In this document: piece after piece, positions 36,001-48,000 of the stretch | Layout of the letters: every line of letters starts with the position of its first letter | How positions within the stretch are numbered: the stretch's first letter is position 1 | Source of the DNA: Enchytraeus crypticus | Lineage: Eukaryota > Annelida > Clitellata > Enchytraeida > Enchytraeidae | Direction of reading: 5' to 3' | NCBI GenBank assembly: GCA_905160935.1 | Contig: CAJHZI010000232.1 | Location: 62,001-126,000 of the forward strand | Length of the DNA stretch: 64,000 nucleotides | Notes under the pieces: generated by a model | What the model was told of the DNA's origin: nothing | What the model saw: the letters and a program-made list of their open reading frames with translations, nothing else | Database searches by the model: none | Made by a program: the position numbers and the translations under genes

Positions 36001-39000
36001 CTTACCATTCCTATGAAGTCAGAACCGTAGACGGGTTAACCAGAAGAAGGGCCTCCAGAAACATAATATTTTCCTGAGAGCCTCCTGTTATTATGGATTC
36101 ACATGGACCCCAGATGCAACGAAACCACTGCCGCCAACAAATATAAGCCATCAGCAGACACAGAAAGAAAAGAGAAACAGCTGTGAAACAAGTTCCTCAA
36201 CCAGGATCAGTGATGGAGTTGCAGAAGGTGCCTGCCGTCAACCCAAACAACCAACCGATAACTACACTACCAGAGCGGGCTGAGTCATTGTCAAACCAAA
36301 GCGTTATTGTAATTTGTAGGGTCTAATAATGTGCATCCGAAATTTATTTTAAAGAAAAAGGTGGATGTAACGTGAGTAATAAGAAACTCTATAATATAAA
36401 CTACTGAGTCGTAAATACTAGGATGTTACACTATCTGTTGAGTCCTAAACGATAAGATGTAATGTGATCATTTCAGTATAAGATTACCATTATCATAGTC
36501 ATTAAACTGTCAATGTTGAGAACAGATAATTAAGCTCACTTATTGAACAGTGGCACAGAGGATTATAATCTTTGCAGTTGTCGTGTCTATGTTGTCTATT
36601 GATATGCATACTGTAATCAAGTTTATTACAATAAAGAGTTTATATCTTTATCGAGTTGTGCTGGAGTTAGTTATTTTGACGTTAGTAGAACACCTAGCGT
36701 TACAGCTCATTGGACATATAGCCTACTGCTCATTTAGTTGTTTATATATAATTCTGAACTTGTTGTTAGAGTGTCCCTCGGGAACATTTGGCTCGAACTG
36801 CTCGTGGAGCTGTAGGTGTCCACCGATGGATGTGTGTAACCCGGTCAATGGTCTTTGCTCCTCAGGCAGATGTCTTCAGGGCTGGACTGGTCAGTCGTGT
36901 CAGACACGTAAGTCTCCTTTAATTAGATTCCCTAGTTGATGTTTCATTGGCTGCTTTCCCTTGAAAATTGCGCTAGAGATGTAATTCTACTTGTATTTTT
37001 ACGCATAAACAAAAATAAAATTAGATTTCTCATGGTTTGAAAGCTTATGCGAAATTTTTGTATTCAAATTTTTCGAAAAAGGATGCATTTTTATACTTTT
37101 TAGTGAGCCAATTTAAGAAGATTACTGAAATGTTTTTTACAATTATCACTGTCTATCCTTGCTTGAAGTGTCATGAGCCTGATTCGTAATTTTTAGCGCA
37201 AGGTTGAGCTAGCTTTATCAAATCTTCATTTGAAGGTGTTAATGATGAATTAATTTTATGAGTGACTTGATAGCAGGCATATCATTTAGTCAAATTGTTC
37301 TGTTTTCTTTTTATATGTATATATGTATCTACGTGAATGTTTTGTATGTTTTTCTGTGTATATAATTTTCAAAATAAGATAATTTTGTTTTGGTCATTTG
37401 ATAATTTGTTTGTTTGTTTGTTTACATCTTTTAAAGAATGATATTTTAGAAATCAGAAATAAATTGATACCTTTAACATATAGGTCAAAAGTAAAATGCA
37501 AATGGTCAACTAAATTATGCAAAAGGTTAAGGAGAGCAAAGAGACGAGCTTGGGATAAATATATAAAATCGGGTAGAAAATTGTCATATTACAATAAGTA
37601 TAAGGAGAAATTAAGCAAGTCTACTAAGGCAAATGATGAGGCAAGGAATCAGTTTGAGATTAAATTAGCTAATGATGTAAAAAATGACAATAAAAGTTTC
37701 TTTGCCTATGTTAGAAATAAAGAGAGGAACAAAGCTAAAGTAGGTTCACTGCGGGATGCTGATGGTATCATTATCACTGATGATGAGCTCACAGCAAACA
37801 TGTTCAATGACTATTTTAGCAGTGTTTTTATAGTAGAAAATCTAGATAATATTCCAATATCAGATAGAATATTTACAGGTCTAGAATCAGAATGTTTAAG
37901 TGAATTAGTCATTGATAAGGAAATAGTTTTAAAGAAACTTAGTGAAATTAACTGTAATAAAAGTCCAGGTTCAGATGATCTTCATCCTAAGTTACTATTT
38001 GAGCTGAGACACCAATTAGTAGGTCCCCTTACTAAATTGTTCAATCTATCGCTCGAAACTGGGATTGTACCTCAAGACTGGAAAGAGGCTAGGGTGTCTC
38101 CCGTGTTCAAGAAAGGTAGAAGAGACAATCCTGAGAACTATAGACCAGTTAGTTTGACTAGTATCATAGGTAAGGTGTTTGAGAGCATTATTAAGGATAG
38201 TTTAGTTAAACATTTAAATAGTTATGGATTAATAAGAAATAGTCAACATGGATTTACCAGAAATAGATCTTGTCTAACAAACATTTTGAGCTTTATGGAA
38301 TCCGTCACACTGCATGTTGATAACGGTAATCCAGTAGACATTGTCAATTTGGATTTTGCAAAGGCGTTTGATAAAGTGCCTTACGAGAGATTGTTTTGTA
38401 AACTGGAAGCTCATGGAGTTACTGGCTCTGTCCTGAATTGGATTAGAAGTTGGTTAACCTCCAGGAGACAAAAAGTTTGCATTTCAAATCATGACTCGGC
38501 TTGGCTCAATGTCACTAGTGGGGTTCCACAGGGTTCAGTGTTGGGTCCAATTTTATTTTTGGTTTACATTAATGACTTAGACAACAGCATAATATCCGAA
38601 ATGAGTAAGTTTGCTGATGATAACAAATTATGTAAAAATATAGGTTATCTAGAAGATATGTTGTCACTTCAGAGAGATTTAGACAGTTTGCATAATTGGG
38701 CAACTACCTGGCAGATGAGCTTCGATGTTGATAAATGTATAGTTATGCATGTAGGTCACAATAATAGTTGTAATCAATATAAACTTGGTAATGCAGAACT
38801 AAAATCATCTATTAAGGAAAAAGATCTAGGTGTCATTATTGGTAATACCCTATAATTTTCAGAGCAGTGTAAATCAGCAGCAAATTGTGCTAATTGCACT
38901 TTAGGTTTAATTAGGAGAACTATAAAAAGTTGTAATAAGGATGTAATAGTTAAATTATATAAAGCATTAGTAAGACCTAAATTAGAATAGTGCGTACAAG

Positions 39001-42000
39001 CGTGGAGACCTTTTTAAGGAAGGATGTGGAATGTATGGAAAGAGTTCAAAGGAGAGCAACTAGAATGATTGCTGAATGTAGAGGTCAAAACTATGAATCT
39101 AGGTTAGATGTGTTAGGTCTAATTAGTTTAGAAGATAGACATACCAGAGGGGATTTAATTCAAGTGTTAAAAAATAATTAAAGGTTTTGACAATATTGAA
39201 TGTGGAGAATTTTTCAAACTATCAGATTATGCTAGAACCAGAGGGCATAGATTCAAAATAATAAAGGTTAGATCCAGATTAGAAGTTGGAAGAAACTTTT
39301 TCAGTCAGAGAGTTGTTAATATATGGAACGGGTTACCTCAGTATGTAGTAGAGGCAGAGTCAGTGAATGCTTTTAAGAATAGGCTAGATAAGTATTGAAA
39401 AGAAATACATTGAATTGATAATTTGTTTGTTGTTTTGTATAGATAGGCTGATTAGTTTCACACTACATGAAGGTATTTGGTTTCTAGGTATTCATGAGTG
39501 TGGGTAAGGCTTGTATGTGTATGTATGCGTAGGTGTTTGTATGTGTGCACACATGCATGTATGTCTATGTATGGTTGTGCTTGTATGCTGTAATGTATTG
39601 TAATGTATGACTATATATTGCGACTGGTTGATATGCCTAGTATGTAGTTATATGCATGCTTGCATATTTTTGTCTGTAAGTTCGATGTGTGTATGTGTGA
39701 GTGTATTCTATGTGTATATATGTAGGTGTATGTATAAGTGTGTATGTTTTGTATATATGTATGTGTATGTATATATGTATATGTGTATGTGTATATGTAT
39801 GTGTATATATGTGTGTATATGTGTATATATGTACGTATGTATATGTATGTATGTGTGTATGCATGTATATATGTGCGTGCATGGGTATGTATATGTATGT
39901 GCATATGGGCATATTTATGTGGATATGGGGTATGTATGTATGTATATGTATATGCATATAAGTATTTGATAAGTGTATGTATGTTTATGTATGTGTGTAT
40001 GTGCATGTGTGTGTGTGTATGCATGTACATGTATGTGTGCATGCATGGATGCATAATGTATGTGTATTTGTGCATAGTTGTGTACCTGTATGTAGGTTTA
40101 TATGTGAGATGGTTATGTGTGTGTGTGATATTTTGGTGAGTGTTTAGTTTTTTCTTATGTTTGAAGCCTATCAACTTGTCAAGGTTTGTATCTTCTGTTC
40201 CCTTTACGGTTTCTATGTATAGAGGTATGAAATTACATCAAAAAACTGGTGTTACAGGTCCTTGTGACTTCCTTAACCAGTATAATTATGTTAAGTTAAG
40301 TTAATCTGTAGTTTGTAATTTAAATTTAAAGGTATTGACTGTTCTCTAAATCATTATTAATCTTTAAAAATGAATTGAATAAATTTACTAGCACTTGGAC
40401 TTAATATTGATTGATATAGTTGTTTAGTTTTCGAGCTCTAGGAAGTTAGCAATTATTTTACCCCTCTCGATTGATAGACAAACTGATTGATTGCTATTAT
40501 AACAGAGTTGCCACTGTTGAACGACCCACCTATTGTGCTCAACACGACGCTCATGTCTATAACAGTGTCGTGGCCTCGCTGGAAGAAGGATATCACAGGT
40601 CTGGGGGATGGCCCAATACTGACTTATATACTTGAGATAATGAGCAGTATGTCTGGATCGGTGTGGCAGAGAGAAGCCATTATACCAGAGGCTGAACATT
40701 CTGATTGGCTTCTACACACTGTGAAATCTCTACGACCTCGTGCAAGCTATAAGCTGAGAATTCGACTGGAGAAAAGAGATGGAGATAAAAGTTTACTGTC
40801 AGATCCGGGCAAAGGGACAGAATGGATCAAGCTTAACTGCATAAGTTTGTTCGGTTATTTGTTTGGAAACTAATAGATTTTCTGTTCCTCCACAGTTACT
40901 AAGCTACATCAAATATATCATTAAAAAATATTTCACTACTCAGCATATTGATAAGAAAAATTTTCTACTGCAAAGCTGACGCAAGTATTTAATTTTCAAT
41001 TAATCAGTCGCTTATGTCTTTGGCTAATCTCCACGGACTACGAATAAAATTTAAAATTTAACAACATCATTATTCCTCATTGTCTGTAGGAGCTAACAAT
41101 AAATTTTATCGTTTAGTGCCGTTTATTTGTTTATCCCAACACAGATTATACAAACAATAGGAATGTGCATGTAGTTAGATAAACAAATAATACAAAAGAG
41201 GCCACCATAAAAGAGCCATAGCTCTGTTCGGTAATGCCGTAATTAGTAGCTATAGCAGAGTCTAATTGAGTCTGAAATATAAAAAATTTATATTACATTG
41301 CCAATTACAGTAAAACGAATTAAATTGCTACAGTTAGTAGCCATTCAATTGAATATTTTCAAATTAGGAAATGGCCAGACACTGGCAAGTGAAAACTAAC
41401 AATAAATCTTTGAAAACATCTCTAAATTATAAAAAAATTTAACAGGTAAACTAAGTTCATACTTATAAAGAGCAAATAAACTAACTGAAATAAACTTAAG
41501 AGTGCAAAGAAAATGTAATGATTACTAATGAAACAAGAAAAGACAAAGCAATGAAACAAATGTAGTGTCTAATTAACTAGTACAAGCGCTCAAAGAAAGC
41601 ATTACTAGTATAAATTCGTAAAGGCTTAATGAATTTTGATTAAATATTAAACTGAAAAATTATTTTAAAATTAGAAATAGACGTAGCATTTTTAAAATTA
41701 AATCTGGCTAGTTATTCCATTGTTTAGGACCACTTACAGATATGCTTTAAGAGAGAGAGAGATATGTGTAAATTTCAGCATCAACACCAATCCATTGACA
41801 ATTACAGATTACAAACACAGATTCAATCAACATAGTGTAGATCATAATAACACAAAACTATAAAAAGTGCACTTAAAATAAACACAGGTGTGCAGATGTG
41901 CTCAAGACATAGCAATCAAATAGCTACTAGCAATAGCTAATAGCTACTTTTAATTCATATATTTGTACGTGAGAAGGGAACAATGAATTCATTAACATTT

Positions 42001-45000
42001 CTCAGGTAATAATTATTATTATCTACAAAAGTGCTAGATATTACAAATTGGTTGCAAATTAATGGTAGGCAATTATTTTTACATTTTAACTTAAAAAACA
42101 CAATGTTATAGTAATTTATATCAGACAAATTCAAAATAGCAAGGTCCTTGAATATGAGACGTATGAGATACACAATTACAATTATTAACAATTCTAATTG
42201 CACGTTTTATAGGACAAATAATTTTTTTAGAGCAGAAATTTTGGCACAACCCCAGATAATGTTGCAGTAAGTTAAGTGTAAATAAATAAAATGGTATATA
42301 AAATAACATAACATAACGGCACACTGGGTCAGGAAGCACAGATGCTTGTTCAAGACCCATTTCCTCCTTCCTCTCCATGGTTATTTGTAATCATTGCCTT
42401 TTGATGGCGCATCAATTGCAGCCGGCGCGGATTTAAGAATAACCTTCCATCACCCTGGGATTTTTCTTTCAAAGCTGTCAACACTCGGTCTTCCAAAGTG
42501 GTCGCCCACAAGGTACTAACAGAGGCCGATGCAGCTTAACTTCAATTATTGACGCGCAACTTAACCAAGTGCGCTAATCCCGCCCATATATGTTCAACAG
42601 TGCTCATTTGGGCAATTTAGATCTAAGTCGTCTGAGAATATATTAAAAATTTTGAGACTTTAATTGATATAAGAGTGAAATATGTCGTTGCCAAGTGAAT
42701 TTTTGGTCAATCATTACTCCCAAAATTTAAGTCAGCTCAACTTGTGCAATTCTAACATCTTCAATAACCAAGTGAAGATCCACTGGTAAACCATCAGAGT
42801 CGAGAGGTATTTTCTTGTAACCAAATAACATAGATTTGTTTTTGATATACTAAGAGATAAACGATTAGCTTTAAACAGATATGTAGGTGAGATATGTAGG
42901 TTGAGTATTAATAATTTGCATTAACTTAAATATATCTGAGTTCGAGTATAATATGTTAGTATCATCGGCAAAAAGTAAAAATTGTAAATGTGTGCTACAA
43001 GAAAATAAATTTAATATTATATAAAATAAATTAAATTTCTTAATATATAGCAAGAAAAGTAATGAACCTAGAATAGAGTCTTGGGGAACGCCAGAGGACA
43101 TTGATTTTAAATTAGACAGCATAAAATTGTGTGAAACATTGCTGCCTATTAGACAGGTAACTTTTCAGGAGGAGATTGACATTTTCTCTAATACCATAAA
43201 TCGTTATTTTTTTTAATAGTACTTTGTGATCCAAGGTGTCAAATGCTTTTGACAAATCTATGAATATTCCCATGCAAAACTCGTTCTTATCTGTAGCATA
43301 CTTTATTATATAATGTCATCAATGCCATATATGTAGAGTACTTTTTTCTAAAACCATATTGCTAGTTAGAAAGTATGTTACACTTATCTATGTATGCCAT
43401 TAGGCGATTAGAAATAACCTTTTCTAATATTTTTGAAAAACTAGGCAAAATACTTGTTGGTCTGTAGTTAGTAAATTCGGTCTTACTTCATGATTTATAA
43501 ACAGGATAGACTTCACCCATTTTAGATTTGGCTGGGAATATCCCCTCACTTAGGCAAACATTAAAAATTACAGACAGAGGCTCGGCAATGTAGCTCATAA
43601 TATATTTTAGTAAATAATTCATAGATATTTCATCATAGCCTGAGCTATGGCTGTTTTTAAAAATTTTAACAATATCAATTATTTCCGAAGCAGATGTCAA
43701 ATAGAGCTCACGCGAGTTTACATTTAATGAAGTTTGATGCATGCAATTTTTAAAAGATTTATTGGATTTGGTAAATTTATCTGATAGATTTTTTCAAATA
43801 CTTGCAAAATAATCATTACATTTATCTGCTATTACCTTTCTATCACAAGATTTACAAGATTTACAAGATTTAAATTTTAAACTTACTACAAATTCACTAG
43901 ATGGCACAGCATATTGTTTGTGTTTATTTAAAATGTTATTAAGCAACTAATTAAATGTTATTAAAAACTTTTCAAGCCTTTTTACTGTAATTTTAATTTT
44001 TTTATAGTTTTGCTGCATAAATGTCTCTCTCAGCCTTGACTTGGAGACTCTTTATCATTTTCTATTAGAAATATACTTATATATTTAATATAAGAAATAT
44101 ACTTATATAGATTTATCAGTTTTAAGAACTTTATATAGTCTGAAAAGTATAAATATCTGAAATATACTTATATAGATTCATCAGTTTTAAGAACTTAATA
44201 TAGTCTGAAAAGTAAAGATTTCTGTTCACAAGATTTTGCTACGCCAGTAGTCATCCATTCATTTCTGGGTATATTTTTGTAATTAATTTTACTTACTTTA
44301 GGAAAATATTTGTTAAAACCAGAAGGAACGTAGAGATAAATACTTTAAATTTACTATTTGGGTCAGAACTGGTGCTATTAGTGGATAAAAGCGATCAATC
44401 CTGATTATTTAGGTAAACTGATCTATAGACCTCGTGTGGAAGAATCTACGACTCACTAATGACTTGGAAGGGATTTTGTTATACTGTTTAGATATTTTAC
44501 ACTGAATTAGAATAGGGAAATAGTCTGATATGTCACAATACAATAATGCAGATTTGCACTTCGAAATGTCATAATTGGTAAAGATGTTGTCCATTAACAA
44601 TTCGGTTAAAGTGTTAATTCTAGTTGGCCTGATAATTACTAGTACCATTCTGAAAGAAGACATACTATTCACGAAGTTACAGGCATGCCAGTGCGAATCA
44701 TGCAAAAGCAAATTAATGTTAAAGTCACCCAAAATAAATATAGTATTGTTACTTACAAGAACATTGCACTTAAGTACGCAAGAAATACTATTAATGAACT
44801 CATTAGATTCAGAATTAGGCAGTTGGAATTATACAGCCTACAATTAGATTGGCTCTATTGTTCTGAGCAATATTAACACATTAATAAAAATACATTCTTA
44901 TTATAGCAATATTAACAAAAATACATTCATAAAATCGCTGATGAACGATATATCTTCTAGTATCTTATGTGATAGGTGATCGTTTATGAATAGGCCAACT

Positions 45001-48000
45001 CCTCGTCTAGGTTTTACAGGACGACAACAAGATACAAATGAGTAACCAGGCAATTGATATAAATTTTTGTTAACTGGTTTTTGATGTAGGTCTGTATCTG
45101 ATGTAAGCCTCTTGAGCACACTAATAATTTATTCCGTATACAGCTCCACACATATAATAATGGGCAAACAGGATAGTTTTCTCAGGAATGATGTCCCTGC
45201 CCAGTAAATGTAAGTCGAAGCTGAGGAAGGCATAGGGGCCCACGTCGTCAAAAGAATAACCCACCTGGAAAGAATGGTATATCACAAAGCAAATGAATGC
45301 CCCCCAGTCCCGTGCACCCCTTAAATGGGGATGGGGTGGTAAGAATCTCACTGCCAGTCGGCACCTCAGGTGCCTCACAGATATACCGAGAGGACATTTC
45401 ATGTGCTCCATAAGGATAAATGTGGGCACTTGGAATGGGAGAACTATGGGTGAAAGGGGAAAGTTAGAGAATATAAAGAGGGAAATGGATAAGGGGAAAA
45501 TAAATGTCCTAGGGATGAGTGAAGTGAGGTGGTTGGGCACAGGAGATTTTGCAAGCGATGGGTACAGGATCTATCATATACTCTGGAGGAGGAAAAAGGG
45601 AGAAGGATGTGGCGATAATATTGGATAGGAATTTAATGGAACGTGTAGTGGGAGGTTTTTCAGTGCAAAGACAGACTAATGTTAGTGCAAATCAAAGCGG
45701 ATCCAGTCGACTTGGTGCTTATCCAAGTTTACATGCCTAACATCAGATCAGCCTCAGAGGATGAGGAAATTGAAGCAATGTGCAAAAAAATAGAAGGAAT
45801 GATTGAAGGAGAAAAAGCCTGGTATCAAGTATTACTTATGAGGGATTGGAACGCGATGGTGGGTGAAGGAAGAGAAGGAAATGAAATTGGGGAATATGGT
45901 CTAGGAAAAGGAAATGAGAGAGGACAGAAATTGGTTGATTTCTGCAATAGAATGAGATTAGTGGTGACAAACACTTGGTTCAAACATGAGAAGAGAAGAC
46001 GCTACACGTGGAAGAAACCAGGAAGCACCGAAAATGAGTGATATCAGATACACTATATTCTTATAAAGCAACGGGACAGGAATAGTGTTAAGAATTCAAG
46101 GACTTATCCAGGAGCCGAAGTTAATTCAGACCACAGTCTAGTAATGGCAAAAGTACGGCTTCTGCTGAAGAAAATATTTAAGAAGAAAAGCAGTAAGAGA
46201 TGGAATTTGAACGGATTGAAACAGAAAAGAAGTCATTTTCAGGAAGCAGTGGAAAGAGAAGTTAAGAAAATGATAGACTGCAAAAGAACAGGGGTAATGA
46301 AAGATGGCGTCAGCTAAAGGAGGCTATTAAAATAAGTGCAAAAGAAGTGTATGGCTTTCTTAAGGCAAATACGGCTAAAACACTTTGGATCACAAGTGAG
46401 ATGCTAGACAAAGTGGATGAAAGGAGGAAATGGAAAAATATTGACACCAGTCATGGCTGAAGGAAATACAGAAGCTTAAGCAATGAGCTTAGAACAATTA
46501 CAGAAAAAGCAAAAGATCATTGGTGGAGTGAAAAATGTGATGATTTAGAGACATATGATAGAAGAAGGAGGTCAGACCTATTGTACCAGATAGTCAGGAT
46601 ATTGACAAGAACCGATAAGAAAAAGAATCGAGATGCAAAGAACATTAGTTGGTATAATTGGTAAAGATGGGGAATTGAAGACAGAACCGGAAGAAGTTAA
46701 GGAAAGATGTAGAGAAGATGTAGAGGAATTGTATGATAAGGCTGGGAAACCAGTTCAAGAGGATTTTAAAATATAAGAAGAAAATATAGTAGAAAACGAT
46801 AAAAGGCCCTGATATAATGAAGGACGAAATTTATTCTGCATTTAAGAGCATGAAGACGTGGAAAGCAGCCGGGAAAGGTCTATTAACAGAGGTCATAGAA
46901 AATAGAATGAAAGGAAAAAGTTTAGAGGCAGGCTGAGATTAGGTATGTTACACGGTTTAAGGACCTACTCATATGTGGAAATGAAGAGGAATGCAGAAGA
47001 TAGAGAAGAGTGGAGGCGTTATATACCATGGACCTGCCAGTAGGCAGTGCACTAATGGCCGTATTTACTACTGAGATAATCAAATGTTTAAGCATCAACA
47101 GTTGCATAAACTCCTGTTTAGTGACCATTTGAAATTCTATAAGCCATAGTAGCCGCGGGCCAGTTTTCGGGCATTTAAACCGCTGATTTGAGAATCAATT
47201 GATTAAGAAATAATATTCTGGTCCTGTTTATGAAGTAAGCTGATTGGCTGACCAGCCTGAAGGAGAACTTTGTCGTTGGGAGCTCTATAATTTTGGCAGT
47301 TGACCTTGTGGTTAATAACCACGCAATATTTATTAGTGAATAGCAAAATTTAGAAACAGTTGTTAAACCTACAACAGATGCGCAAGTGATATACACGATC
47401 ATGACGAGTTTAGTAACTACCAGCATTAGAGAGAGTTACACACATGACAACCGCATGTGTTTAGAAAGCTTCCTTTATGGTTGATGTTTTTGTAGTTTTT
47501 ATTATTTTCTGCTCTCGCCTCAGGTTATTTATTAGTAATCCTTGCCTTTTGTTGGGGCCTCGATTGCACCCGGCGCGGATTTAAGAATAACTTTCCAACA
47601 CCTCGGGATTATTTTCATTTTAAGCTGTCTACACTCGGTCTTCTAAAGTGGGCGCTCACAAAATACTAACCGCGCGGAACGTGGTTTTACTTCGTTCAAG
47701 TGATGCGCTGCTTAACTAAGTGCGCTAAATCCCCTCCCGATTATGATTATATTTATCACACATTATGACATTGTATCGCATGGAGAAAGTTTAGTTTCTT
47801 TGATCTAATTATTTATGTCATTGTGAATATTTTATCAACTTTATTTCGAGGATGGTGGCCATAAGTTGAAAGATTTTGATTTATTCTTTGCTCTGCGATT
47901 TGTAAAATTGTTTTAGCAGCATTGATTATATTCATATATGAGTTCGGAGTTGGTTTAGACTCTGTTGTGGCTTGGTATTTCTGTTAAGTTCCCACTGGTC

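Noticed and set aside
39607..40174. Long overlapping frames on both strands (up to 187 codons)
   Set aside because: They are translations of a TATG/TGTA microsatellite; all six frames are open because of the repeat.
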